In this document: in pieces, positions 51,002 to 59,663 of the stretch
How positions within the stretch are numbered: the stretch's first letter is position 1
Layout: every line of letters starts with the position of its first letter
Translations under genes and position numbers: made by a program
Notes under the pieces: model-generated
Told to the model about the DNA's origin: nothing
Databases searched by the model: none
Seen by the model: only the letters and a program-made list of their open reading frames with translations
Origin: Massilia niastensis DSM 21313
GTDB lineage: Bacteria; Pseudomonadota; Gammaproteobacteria; Burkholderiales; Burkholderiaceae_D
Direction: 5' to 3'
Length of the DNA stretch: 61,758 nt
Assembly (NCBI RefSeq): GCF_000382345.1
Contig: NZ_KB908114.1
Coordinates: 1-61,758, forward strand

Positions 51002-52388
51002 ATGGACGCCCCCGGTTTGCCAAGCCCTCAATTATGATGACGCCGAGGTAAAGATTGCACCCGTACATTCGGACTTTGTGTGCGGCTGTTGCCGCTGTCC
51101 CTGATGGGATGTGCTGGCCGGCGCCCCAATCGACTTTACGCACTTGATGTGCTTCGAGCTTAACGGGCTTTGCCAACCACGGTCTCACCTGTTTGCCATC
51201 ACTTCTTGATTGCCTGTGCAATCGGTGGAATCAACTGCCTGATGCTGCCTTGACTGTCTGCTTCGATTTCCTGAGCCGATCCGATTACGCGACAACGTAA
51301 TCGGATCGGAATTCCCGCTCGCGCGCCAACAACGCCCACACGATCCGGGCATTCTTGTTGGCCAGCGCCACGGCCGCCACATTCTTGTTGCGCCGGCCAA
51401 TCAGCCGATGCAACCATCCTTGCGCATCGCGCTTGCGCTCGGCGCAGCGAATCACCGCCCGCGCCCCATGGATGAGTAAGGTACGCAAATACGTGTCGCC
51501 ACGTTTGCTGATGCCCTGCAAATTCGTCTTGCCTCCGCTCGAATGCTGTTTTGGCACCAGCCCCAACCACGCCGCCAGTTGCCTCCCATTCGTAAAATTC
51601 TTCGCGTCGCCGATCGAGGCCACCAGCGCGCTGGCCGTGATCGGACCAATGCCGGGTATCTTCTCCAACTTGCGCGATAGTGCGTTACTACGGTGCCACG
51701 CCTGAATCTGGACTTCCATTTCGCCAACCTGCCGATCCAGTTCCTTCAGATGCTCCAGCAAGCGCTGCACTAGTTCCCGAAACGCCCCTGGCAATTCCTC
51801 GTTCGCTTCGTCCAGCAGCACCGGCACGCGCTGGTACAGGTGCGCGATCCCTTGTGGCAGGATCAGTCCAAATTCACTCAACAAGCCGCGAATCTGGTTC
51901 GCTTGTGCCGTTCTCGCCCTCACCAACCCTTGCCGCACCCGGTGCAGCGCCAACACCGCCTGCTGCTCCACATTCTTGACAGGGACAAACCGCATGCTCG
52001 GCCGGGTCACCGCTTCGCAGATCGCCTCGGCATCGGCCGCATCGTGCTTGTTGGTCTTGACATACGGCTTGACGAACTGCGGCGCCATCAGCTTGACCGT
52101 ATGGCCGAATTCTTGCAGCTTCCTTGCCCAGTAATGCGCGCTGCCGCACGCTTCCATCCCAACCAGGCACGGCGGCAAATTCGCAAAGAACGCCGCCATC
52201 TGGTCGCGCTTGAGCTGCTTCTTGAGCATGGCCTTGCCGTGCACATCCACGCCGTGGACCTGGAATACATTCTTTGCCAGATCGATGCCGATTGTCGTAA
52301 TCTTCATGACGACGCCTCCCTCGCTTCAAGTGGTTGTTCGACACTTCCACTTTGGCACATCGATGCCGTTACGGGTGGGGGCGTCCAT
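51002..52388 (-). mobile_element. IS110-family (IS1111-like) insertion sequence
   Basis: The 12-bp inverted repeats ATGGACGCCCCC (51002-51013) and GGGGGCGTCCAT (52377-52388) flank the transposase with ~70 nt on its upstream side and a ~270-nt downstream tail. IS110 elements normally lack terminal repeats, but the IS1111 subgroup has subterminal ones, so true ends may lie a few nt outside. The tail would encode the bridge RNA in this family. No target duplication is expected. Confidence 0.75.
51285..52307 (-). CDS. IS110-family transposase
   Basis: This 340-aa, complete DEDD recombinase starts MKITTIGIDLAKNVFQVHGV with the first Asp and has CLVGMEACGSAHYWARKL, NKHDAADAEAICEAV (second and third acidic residues) and a C-terminal Tnp20 domain (LEKIPGIGPITASALVASIGD, GRQLAAWLGLVPKQHSSGGKTNLQGISKRGDTYLRTLLIHGAR) containing the catalytic Ser region. 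It cuts and joins DNA guided by a bridge RNA in this family. The element sits between two halves of the catabolic region. Confidence 0.95.
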   Translation of the reverse strand: MKITTIGIDLAKNVFQVHGVDVHGKAMLKKQLKRDQMAAFFANLPPCLVGMEACGSAHYWARKLQEFGHTVKLMAPQFVKPYVKTNKHDAADAEAICEAVTRPSMRFVPVKNVEQQAVLALHRVRQGLVRARTAQANQIRGLLSEFGLILPQGIAHLYQRVPVLLDEANEELPGAFRELVQRLLEHLKELDRQVGEMEVQIQAWHRSNALSRKLEKIPGIGPITASALVASIGDAKNFTNGRQLAAWLGLVPKQHSSGGKTNLQGISKRGDTYLRTLLIHGARAVIRCAERKRDAQGWLHRLIGRRNKNVAAVALANKNARIVWALLAREREFRSDYVVA

Positions 52389-52455
52389 CCCATTGACATT
52401 GCCGTGGAACGAAAAAAAGGCGTGCCGTGCACGCCTTTCTTGTTGTTTCGTCCGC

Positions 52456-53214
52456 TCAGGTTTGCGCGCGATAGCGGCGCAGCCGCTCCTTGAGGCCAGG
52501 CAGGCTTGCCGAACCCGCCAGCTCTGCAAGGTCCGCCTCCCTCGAATCCGGCGCCGTGACACGCAACAATGCCGCCATCGCCTCTAGGGACAGCGAGCTT
52601 GCTTCGTCGGCCGCCGCCTGGACCAGGGCCGGCCAGGCTTCCTGCCCGCTGACCTGCCGGATGAAGCCCATCGTCACCGCTTCGTCCGCAGTAAAGTTCG
52701 AGGACCGTGCCAGCACCTCGCGTGCCCGGTCGGTGCCGATACGCTGCACCAGCCTGCGCGTACCCAGCACCAGTCCGAAGCGCAGGCCGGGCATGCGGAA
52801 CGTGCTGCCGGCCGCGGCAATCCGCTGGTTACAGGCGCAGACCAGGTCAACCCCGGCGCCGAAGTTCTTTCCGTGTGCCAGCGCCATGGTCTGATACGGC
52901 GCGTGATACACCGCCTGCAGCAACTGTTCGACGCGAATGAAACGCAGCACCAGGTCACCCTCGGACTGCGCCTCGACATCACCGAGGTCGAAGCCGGCGC
53001 TGAAATTGCGCCCTGCCCCCTGCAGCACGAGCAGCCGGGTGCCGTCGCGGCAGCTCTCCTGCACCACGGCCAGCAGTGCTTCGACCAGTTCCACATTCAA
53101 GGCATTCAGCTTGCCGGGACGATTGAGCGTCACGCGTGTGACGGCGTCCTCGCGGCACACCAGCAGCGCGCCGGCGCCGCCGGGCTGCGTGTCTACTGCG
53201 GCAAGGGCATTCAT
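52456..53214 (-). CDS. Enoyl-CoA hydratase/isomerase family protein
   Basis: This 252-aa crotonase has VTRVTLNRPGKLNALNVELVEAL, GAGRNFSAGFDLGDVEAQ, HGKNFGAGVDLVCACNQRIAA and STFRMPGLRFGLVLGTRRL. The usual catalytic Glu positions appear as Asp (FGAGVDL) and Gly/Arg, so standard hydration is uncertain. Start ATG 53214 overlaps the CaiB stop (ATGA), making the two cotranslated. The gene ends about 68 nt beyond the right end of the IS110 element. Confidence 0.85.
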   Translation of the reverse strand: MNALAAVDTQPGGAGALLVCREDAVTRVTLNRPGKLNALNVELVEALLAVVQESCRDGTRLLVLQGAGRNFSAGFDLGDVEAQSEGDLVLRFIRVEQLLQAVYHAPYQTMALAHGKNFGAGVDLVCACNQRIAAAGSTFRMPGLRFGLVLGTRRLVQRIGTDRAREVLARSSNFTADEAVTMGFIRQVSGQEAWPALVQAAADEASSLSLEAMAALLRVTAPDSREADLAELAGSASLPGLKERLRRYRAQT

Positions 53215-54386
53215 GCACTCACCTTCTCGGCGGGAGCCGCTGCCGGCGTGTATCCGAGCGAGGACAGGACGTCGTCCGTATCGGCGCCCAGCGCCGGCGG
53301 GCTGCGATAGATCGGCAAGCCCCGTCCGGTCAGGCGCAGCGGTGAAGCAAAGGTCCGGGTACGCCCCCCCGTCGGCAGGTCGATCTCCTGCACCCATTCC
53401 ATCGCCTTGACCTGCGGGTCCGCCAGCACCTGCGAATAGGTATTGATCGGCGTACATGGTACGCCCGCCCCCGCGAAGCGCGAGATCAGTTCCTCGCATG
53501 TGAGGTCGGCGAACTCGGCTTCCAGGATGTCCTTGAGCACCGCCTGGTTCGCCGCGCGCAGCGAAGTGCTGCCAAAGCGTGGATCCTGCGCCAGGTCGGG
53601 ACGCTGGATCTGCGCGCAGGTGATGCGCCACAGGTTGTCGTTACCCGCGGCCATCGCGAAATAGCCATCCCTGGCGCGGAACGCCTGGTAGGGAGCGTTA
53701 CGGGGATGCGCCGATCCCAGTTTCTGGGGATCGCTGCCCTTGCCGAAGTATTCACTGGTCTGCAGCGCCGCAATCCCCAGGCTGGCGCCCAGCATCGAGA
53801 CGTCGATATGCTCGCCGCGCTGGCCGGCGCGCACCTTGTTCAGGACGGCGCTCACGCCGAAGGCCGCATACAAGCCTGCCGCAAAATCGGACAGCGGAAC
53901 GCCGCACTTGACCGGAGCACCGCCGGGTTCGCCCGTCACGCTCATGATGCCGCTCATTGCCTGCATCGTCAGGTCGAAGCCGCCCTCCTGGGAACGGGGA
54001 CCGGACTGGCCATAGGCCGAGATCGAACAATAGATGAGCGCCGGCTTGACCGCACTGAGCGTTTCGTAGTCGAGACCCAGCCGCCGCATCACGCCGGGCC
54101 GGTTGTTTTCGATCACGACGTCCGCCGACAGGATCAACTCTCGTGCGCGCTTCACATCCTGTTCATCCTTGAGATTCAGCGCGATCGAACGCTTGTTGCG
54201 GTTAAGCGAGGCAAAGTTTTCGCTGAAACCCTGGTTCAGTGGAGGCCATTGCCGGAGGCTGTCTCCGCCTTCCGGGTGTTCCACCTTGATCACATCGGCG
54301 CCCATGTCAGCAAGCAGCATCCCGCAGAACGGACCTGCGGCGACCTGGCAGAATTCGATGACCTTCACTCCTTGTAGCGGCAGCAT
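53211..54386 (-). CDS. CaiB/BaiF family III CoA transferase 1
   Basis: This 391-aa protein has MLPLQGVKVIEFCQVAAGPF, CGMLLADMGADVIKVEHPEGGD, NRNKRSIALNLKDEQDVKRA, VVIENNRPGVMRRLGLDY and GGFDLTMQAMSGIMSVTGEPGGAPV, where the Asp of GGFD is the catalytic residue. It moves CoA between an acyl-CoA donor such as succinyl-CoA and an organic acid. Its upstream region carries the composite operator also present at the IclR gene, which suggests IclR control of this CaiB-enoyl-CoA hydratase pair. Confidence 0.92.
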   Translation of the reverse strand: MLPLQGVKVIEFCQVAAGPFCGMLLADMGADVIKVEHPEGGDSLRQWPPLNQGFSENFASLNRNKRSIALNLKDEQDVKRARELILSADVVIENNRPGVMRRLGLDYETLSAVKPALIYCSISAYGQSGPRSQEGGFDLTMQAMSGIMSVTGEPGGAPVKCGVPLSDFAAGLYAAFGVSAVLNKVRAGQRGEHIDVSMLGASLGIAALQTSEYFGKGSDPQKLGSAHPRNAPYQAFRARDGYFAMAAGNDNLWRITCAQIQRPDLAQDPRFGSTSLRAANQAVLKDILEAEFADLTCEELISRFAGAGVPCTPINTYSQVLADPQVKAMEWVQEIDLPTGGRTRTFASPLRLTGRGLPIYRSPPALGADTDDVLSSLGYTPAAAPAEKVSA

Positions 54387-54512
54387 AGCGTTTCCTCTCC
54401 TAATGGCGTGGATGGTGGGTTGCGGAGACCGCGCCGTTCTCGCCCTTGCGCCGGAAGCCGGTCACCCTTGATCGGAGTATGCAGCGCATGCCACGCCTTG
54501 TCTACTAAATTT

Positions 54513-54541
54513 TGGGATTCGCATCCCATTATTTGGGACAA
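54513..54541 (-). promoter_or_regulatory. Composite IclR-type operator, copy 2
   Basis: The dyad TGGGATTCGCATCCCA (54513-54528), four bases, then TTGGGACAA (54533-54541). Read on the reverse strand it is TTGTCCCAA-N4-dyad pointing at the CaiB gene, the same order and spacing as copy 1. Confidence 0.65.
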
Positions 54542-54648
54542 AATCCGCATTGCGCAAGACGGGCGCGCAGATGAGCCGCGCAAGCAGGCTTGCGGCAAAG
54601 TCAGGCGCAAGCGCACAATGCCCGGACCAACCCTGTCTGCTTGCATCC

Positions 54649-55554
54649 ATGAATCTTCACCGTCTCGACCTCGTTTCCCTTTCCCTGTTTGCCCTCATCG
54701 TGCGCACGGGAAGCATCAGCAAGGGCGCGGCCCTGGCCCACCTTGCGGTCGGCGCGGCCAGCAGGCGCATCTCCGAGCTCGAGGCCACCATCGGCGCCAC
54801 GCTGCTCGAGCGTCATTCGCGCGGAGTGAGCCTGACCGTCGCCGGGCAGGCGCTGCATCGCCATACGCAGAGGATATTGAGCGATGTCGATCTGCTGGCG
54901 GCGGAGCTCTCGGATTACGCGTCGGGCATCGTGGGTGTCGTCCGCCTGTGGGCCAACACCTCCTCCGTCACCCAGTTCCTGCCCGACGATCTTGCCGCCT
55001 TCACGGCGGCCAACCCCGGCATCCGCATCGAACTCGAGGAAGGCGACAGCAGGGAGATCGTCGTGGCGGTCCTCGATGGCCGCGCCGACCTGGGCATCTT
55101 CGCCGACCGGACCCCGGCACTGGGCCTGCACCTGGTCGATTACAGGAAGGACCGCCTGAGCCTGGTCGTGCCCCAGGGCCATGCGCTGGCCGGCCGGCGC
55201 ACGCTGTATTTCGAGGAAGTCCTCGACTATGACTTCGTCAGCCTCGCCGAAGGCACCTCGCTGGCCCAGCGTCTCCAGGCCGAGACCGAGGCGCTGGGAC
55301 GCAATCTCAAGCTGCGCATCCGCGTGCGCAGTTTCGACGCCATGTGCAAGATGGTCGCGGCCGGCATGGGCATCGCCGTCCTGCCCTCCGATGCGGTGCA
55401 CGAGCTGCTGCGTCCGCTGAACCTGCGCCAGATCGCCTTGAAAGACCCCTGGGCGGACCGCCGGCTCCTGATCGGCCTGCGCGACGCCAAGGCCGTGCCG
55501 CGCCATGTGCGCCTGCTGCTGGAGCACCTGGAACGCGCTCCCGCCAGCCAGTAA
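54649..55554 (+). CDS. LysR-family regulator
   Basis: This 301-aa protein starts MNLHRLDLVSLSLFALIVRT with a LysR HTH (GSISKGAALAHLAVGAASRRISELEATIGATLLERHSRGVSLT) and an effector domain (LWANTSSVTQFLPDDLAAF, IELEEGDSREIVVAVLDGRADLGIF). ATG 54649 gives the normal LysR N-terminus. It is divergent from the first CaiB gene and 190 nt before the second CaiB-HMG-CoA lyase pair, so it may control either. The region 55555-55744 has no other gene. Confidence 0.88.
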   Translation: MNLHRLDLVSLSLFALIVRTGSISKGAALAHLAVGAASRRISELEATIGATLLERHSRGVSLTVAGQALHRHTQRILSDVDLLAAELSDYASGIVGVVRLWANTSSVTQFLPDDLAAFTAANPGIRIELEEGDSREIVVAVLDGRADLGIFADRTPALGLHLVDYRKDRLSLVVPQGHALAGRRTLYFEEVLDYDFVSLAEGTSLAQRLQAETEALGRNLKLRIRVRSFDAMCKMVAAGMGIAVLPSDAVHELLRPLNLRQIALKDPWADRRLLIGLRDAKAVPRHVRLLLEHLERAPASQ

Positions 55555-55744
55555 AGGGGCGCGGCAGGCCGTCCACGCCGTCCCCGGCTTTCGCGGTTTG
55601 CGAAAGCTGGCTTCTTTCCTTTCCGCTTCCGCCATCCATGACGGCCGGTCAGAATGTCTTCATGCGCTGTCAAGAGCGCGCCTTCCCGCCATCGAAGCTG
55701 CGGCGCCGGCGCCACCTGATGAGAGTTTGATTGAGAGGTCTATC

Positions 55745-56956
55745 ATGAATACAGACAACACGGTTCCGGACGGCGCCCTGCGCGGCGTCCGCGTGATCGA
55801 AATGGGGCAACTCATTGCCGGTCCGTTCGCGGGCAAGACCCTGGGTGAATTCGGCGCCGACGTGATCAAGATCGAGGCGCCCGGTAGCGGCGATCCTTTG
55901 CGTAACTGGCGCATGATCAAGGAAGGCACCTCGGTCTGGTGGCAGGTCCAATCCCGCAACAAGCGCTCCATCGCGCTCGACTTGCGCAGCGCCGAAGGCC
56001 AGGACATCGCCCGCAAGCTGATTGCCGAAGCGGATGTGCTGATTGAAAATTTCCGGCCCGGCACCCTGGAAGGCTGGGGCATGGGCTGGGACAGCTTGTC
56101 GGCGCTGAATCCCGGCCTGGTCATGCTGCGCATCTCGGGCTATGGCCAGACCGGCCCCTACCGCGACCTGCCCGGCTTCGGCGCCATCGGCGAAGCCATG
56201 GGCGGGCTGCGCCACCTGACGGGAGAACCGGACCGGGTGCCGGTACGCTGCGGCATCTCGATCGGCGATACCCTGGCCGCGCTGCACGGCACCATCGGCA
56301 TCCTGACTGCGCTGTACCACCGCAAGGTCAATGGCGGCAAGGGGCAAGTGATCGATGTCGCCCTGCATGAGGCGGTGTTCAATGTCATGGAAAGCCTGGT
56401 TCCGGAGTACAGCGCCTTCGGCGCCGTGCGCGAAGCCGCCGGCAGCGCGCTGCCGGGCATCGCGCCATCGAACGCCTATCGCTGCATCGATGGCTACGTG
56501 CTGATTGCCGGGAATGGCGACAGCATCTTCAAGCGCCTGATGCAGGTCATCGGCCGCGACGACCTGGCCGGGGACCCGGAACTGGCCAACAATGCGGGCC
56601 GCGTGGCGCGCGTGGCGGAACTGGATGCGGCCATCGGCGTCTGGACGGCGACGCGCCCTGTCACCGAAGTACTCGACGTCCTCGCCGGGGCGAAAGTGCC
56701 GGCAGGTAAAGTCTATACCGCCAAGGACATCGCCGAGGATCCCCATTACCGGGCGCGCGACATGATCCTGACCCAGGCCACCCGGGATGGCTACGAGGTG
56801 GAGGTGCCGGGCGTGGTTCCCAAGCTGCTCGGCACGCCGGGCACCCTGCGCTCCTCCGCCCCCGGACTCGGTGACGACACCGACGAGGTGCTGCGTGGAA
56901 TCGGATTGACGGAACAGGACATCGCTGCGCTGCGCGGCAAAGGAGTCGTCGCATGA
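55745..56956 (+). CDS. CaiB/BaiF family III CoA transferase 2
   Basis: This 403-aa protein has GVRVIEMGQLIAGPFAGKTLGEFGADVIKIEAP, QSRNKRSIALDLRSAEGQDIA, IENFRPGTLEGWGMGWD and SGYGQTGPYRDLPGFGAIGEAMGGLRHLTGEP. Where formyl-CoA transferase has its nucleophilic Asp (GFD), this one reads GFG, so the acyl-intermediate residue must differ or the mechanism does. It overlaps the HMG-CoA lyase start by 4 nt (ATGA), pointing to one pathway: acid activation by CoA transfer, then C-C cleavage. Confidence 0.9.
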   Translation: MNTDNTVPDGALRGVRVIEMGQLIAGPFAGKTLGEFGADVIKIEAPGSGDPLRNWRMIKEGTSVWWQVQSRNKRSIALDLRSAEGQDIARKLIAEADVLIENFRPGTLEGWGMGWDSLSALNPGLVMLRISGYGQTGPYRDLPGFGAIGEAMGGLRHLTGEPDRVPVRCGISIGDTLAALHGTIGILTALYHRKVNGGKGQVIDVALHEAVFNVMESLVPEYSAFGAVREAAGSALPGIAPSNAYRCIDGYVLIAGNGDSIFKRLMQVIGRDDLAGDPELANNAGRVARVAELDAAIGVWTATRPVTEVLDVLAGAKVPAGKVYTAKDIAEDPHYRARDMILTQATRDGYEVEVPGVVPKLLGTPGTLRSSAPGLGDDTDEVLRGIGLTEQDIAALRGKGVVA

Positions 56957-57930
56957 ACATCTGGAATGGCGCCGGGCGCCGCATTCATATCCAGGAAGTG
57001 GGCACCCGCGATGGCTTGCAGGCCGAAAGCGCCTTCGTGCCGACCGAGGAAAAAATTGCCCTGGTCAACAGCCTGTCACGGGCCGGGATGGCGAAGATCG
57101 AGGTGACCGCCTTCGTCTCGCCGAAGGCGATTCCCGCCCTCAGCGATGCGTCCAGCGTCATGCTCGGGATCGAGCGTGTTCCGGGCGTGATCTACAGCGC
57201 CCTGGTGCCGAACGTCCGCGGCGCCGAACGCGCCATCGAGAGCAGGGTGGACGAACTCAACCTGGTCATGTCGGCCAGCGAGAGCCATAACCTCGCCAAC
57301 CTGCGCATGACCCGGGAGCAGTCCTTCGGCGCCTTGCGCGAGGTGAGCGGCATCGCCAGGCAGGCGCGGCTTGCGGTGAATATTGCGCTGTCCTGTTCCT
57401 TCGGCTGCCCGATCGAAGGCGAGGTGGCGGAGGACACGGTGCTGGAATGGTGCGCGCGCTTCATCGGCGAGGCCGGCGCCGGCGGCATCACCTTGTGCGA
57501 CACCACGGGCATGGCCTATCCCGGCCAGGTGGCCGCGCTGACCCGGCGCTTCCGCGCGGCCTGGCCCGATATCGAGCTGAGCCTGCATTTCCACAATACC
57601 CGCGGCATGGGATTGGCCAATGTGCTGGCCGGCATCGATGCCGGCGCCGATCGCTTCGATGCTTCGCTGGGAGGCATCGGCGGCTGTCCGTACGCGCCCG
57701 GGGCATCGGGCAACGTCTGCACGGAAGAAGTGGTGCATGCCCTGGAGCTCATGGGATATGACACCGGCGTCGACCTGGAAGGCTTGATCGCCGCATCGAA
57801 GCGCTTGCCGGCACTGATCGGCCACGACACGCCGAGCCAGATCGTCAAGGCCGGGCGCCGGCTCGACCTGCACCGGCCGCCGGCGGATCTCGAGGCGCTG
57901 CGGCAGCGCGCGCATGCGCGTGCGGGCTAG
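56953..57930 (+). CDS. Hydroxymethylglutaryl-CoA lyase family protein
   Basis: This 325-aa TIM-barrel lyase has the substrate motif IQEVGTRDGLQAE (about 13-25), AFVSPKAIPAL, SCSFGCPIEGEV, ITLCDTTGMAYPGQV, metal ligands in LHFHNTRGMG and the signature Cys loop GGIGGCPYAPGASGN. It would cleave HMG-CoA or a similar 3-hydroxy-3-methylacyl-CoA such as citramalyl-CoA to acetyl-CoA or pyruvate-type products. It is cotranslated with the CaiB-type transferase, matching a succinyl-CoA:3-hydroxy-3-methylglutarate-like route. Symbol mvaB is often used, but specificity here is inferred. Confidence 0.92.
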   Translation: MNIWNGAGRRIHIQEVGTRDGLQAESAFVPTEEKIALVNSLSRAGMAKIEVTAFVSPKAIPALSDASSVMLGIERVPGVIYSALVPNVRGAERAIESRVDELNLVMSASESHNLANLRMTREQSFGALREVSGIARQARLAVNIALSCSFGCPIEGEVAEDTVLEWCARFIGEAGAGGITLCDTTGMAYPGQVAALTRRFRAAWPDIELSLHFHNTRGMGLANVLAGIDAGADRFDASLGGIGGCPYAPGASGNVCTEEVVHALELMGYDTGVDLEGLIAASKRLPALIGHDTPSQIVKAGRRLDLHRPPADLEALRQRAHARAG

Positions 57931-57994
57931 GCCGGCAGGAAAACCCAACACAGCAGGACCAGACCATCATCATCGGATGAATATTGGAGACACC

Positions 57995-58987
57995 ATGAAA
58001 ACCATTCAACTTCTTCGCTTGCAAGCGTGCGCAGTCACCGTCCTCGGCATTGCTGTTGCCGGCGTCAGCGCGTACGCACAGGACGCGGCCTACCCCATGC
58101 AGACGGTCACCCTGATCGCGTCCGCAGCGCCGGGTGGAACCACCGACATTGCCGCGCGCATGATTGCGGACCCATTGTCGAAGGCCCTGGGAAAACCGGT
58201 GGTGGTCGACAACCGGCCAGGCGGCTCGGGCACGATCGCCGCGTCCGCCGTCAAGCGCGCCAGGCCGGACGGGCATACCCTGCTGGTCCAGTACTCTGGA
58301 TTCCAGGTCATCACGCCGCATCTGCTGAAGGGGTCGCTCGATCCGATCAAGGACTTCGCGCCGGTGGCCAACCTGATCGTCGCCCCCCAGGTCATCGTCG
58401 TCCGCCCGGATCTTCCGATCAACACCCTGCCTGAATTGATCAGCTATGCCAAGGCACATCCCGGAAAGCTGAATTACGCCTCGTCGGGCAACGGCTCTCT
58501 CCAGCACGTCACCGGGGAAATGATCAAGCAGCTCACCGGCGTCGATATCACCCACGTCCCTTACAAGGGCACGGGCCCGGCGATCACGGATCTGCTGAGC
58601 GGCAATGTGGACATGACCTTTACCACGGCGCCGCCCCTGCTCAGCCACATCAAGGCGGGGAAACTCCGGGCGATCGCCGTCACGGGCAATGTTGTGTTGC
58701 CCAGCTTGCCGCAGGTTCCGCCGACGTCGACCATCAAGGGCTTCGAGAAGCTCGATGTCAACTCCTGGTTTGCCGTGTATGCGCCCGCCGGCACGCCCAA
58801 GCCCGTGATCGACAGGCTTGCTGCCGAGATCAGCAAGATCATGCAGACCGCGGACTTCAAGAACAAGGCGCAAGCGCAAGGCTCCTATGCGGTGTACATG
58901 AATCCCAAGGAACTGGCCGGCTACACCAGCAAGGAACTGCAGAGCTGGGGCAAGTTCGTGAAACAGGCGAACATCACCGGGGAGTGA
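57995..58987 (+). CDS. Bug-family tripartite tricarboxylate transporter receptor 4
   Basis: This 330-aa protein has a signal peptide cleaved at AYAQ, then YPMQTVTLIASAAPGGTTDIAARMI, VDNRPGGSGTIAASAVKRARPDG, THVPYKGTGPAITDLLSGNVDMTF, LRAIAVTG and AVYAPAGTPKPV. TTGGAGACACC supports ATG 57995. It follows HMG-CoA lyase by 64 nt and probably binds the tricarboxylate-like or branched dicarboxylate used by that pathway. A different carrier, a CitMHS transporter, is encoded downstream. Confidence 0.92.
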   Translation: MKTIQLLRLQACAVTVLGIAVAGVSAYAQDAAYPMQTVTLIASAAPGGTTDIAARMIADPLSKALGKPVVVDNRPGGSGTIAASAVKRARPDGHTLLVQYSGFQVITPHLLKGSLDPIKDFAPVANLIVAPQVIVVRPDLPINTLPELISYAKAHPGKLNYASSGNGSLQHVTGEMIKQLTGVDITHVPYKGTGPAITDLLSGNVDMTFTTAPPLLSHIKAGKLRAIAVTGNVVLPSLPQVPPTSTIKGFEKLDVNSWFAVYAPAGTPKPVIDRLAAEISKIMQTADFKNKAQAQGSYAVYMNPKELAGYTSKELQSWGKFVKQANITGE

Positions 58988-59147
58988 ACGGCGCAGACCT
59001 CGTGCGCCCCTTCAGCGGGCATTGTGCTCCGGCCATGGAGACAAGTGCCCACTGGCCCGCCAGGAAAAGGTGTCGACACCCTGGCCCCCCCGCTTCGCCC
59101 AGGGTCGGCACCTTGGGCCGGACCGCCGCGCGCTGGCACACGCGCAT

Positions 59148-59306
59148 CCCTCCATCTCCTCGGTCCGTCTCGACAAATGGGCGATCGGCATGCAGGCGGC
59201 CAGGTCGCTCATCGCGAAGATCGAAGGCAGGCCGCTGAAGGAAAACATCATCGACGTGGGTTTTCGCCTCATCGAGCGCGACACGACTTGCGTGAGCGGC
59301 ACCTGA
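59148..59306 (+). pseudogene. C-terminal fragment of a LacI-family regulator
   Basis: The frame reads PSISSVRLDKWAIGMQAARSL followed by IAKIEGRPLKENIIDVGFRL and IERDTTC before a stop. This is the end of the LacI/GalR effector domain (S-VR--K-a-G--AA--L---IEGR), with the DNA-binding half absent. The 160 nt before it (58988-59147) show no homology that I recognise. Dead fragment. Confidence 0.6.
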
Positions 59307-59390
59307 CGCTGAAAGCTAATTGAAAGCCGGGCGCGCATATAGTGGCGCAAACAAAGCAGTCCACTACGATGACAACAACCCGGAGACGCC

Positions 59391-59444
59391 ATGAAGAAGT
59401 CGGCCCTCGCGCTCGCCGTCCTGGCAGCGCTTTTCCCTGAATAG
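59391..59444 (+). pseudogene. Porin-type signal-peptide remnant
   Basis: After CCCGGAGACGCC an ATG opens MKKSALALAVLAALFPE and stops at 59444. This is the usual start of a Burkholderia-type porin signal peptide without the barrel. The following ~200 nt up to 59640 hold no porin strands; a reverse-strand stretch there (GIGDIARQAGVIDAGMVHGP) looks protein-like, but I cannot place it. Possibly a deletion scar. Confidence 0.4.
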
Positions 59445-59663
59445 TTCCGCCAACGCCCGGAGCACCGTGCAGGCCCACGCCTGACCGGGGCCGTGGACCA
59501 TGCCGGCGTCGATGACGCCAGCCTGGCGGGCGATATCCCCGATTCCCTGGGCCTGCATGACGCAGGCCCGGCCGGAAAGCCGCCACGCGCTTCCCGCAAC
59601 AGGAAATGACGGGCCTGCCGGCCCCTGACGCAAGGACAGGTATTGCACCTGCAAGGAGAAGTA

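Noticed and set aside
59364..59654. Reverse ORF with GIGDIARQAGVIDAGMVHGP
   Set aside because: Protein-like composition but no family recognised and no ribosome site; overlaps porin-signal scar. Not listed as a gene.
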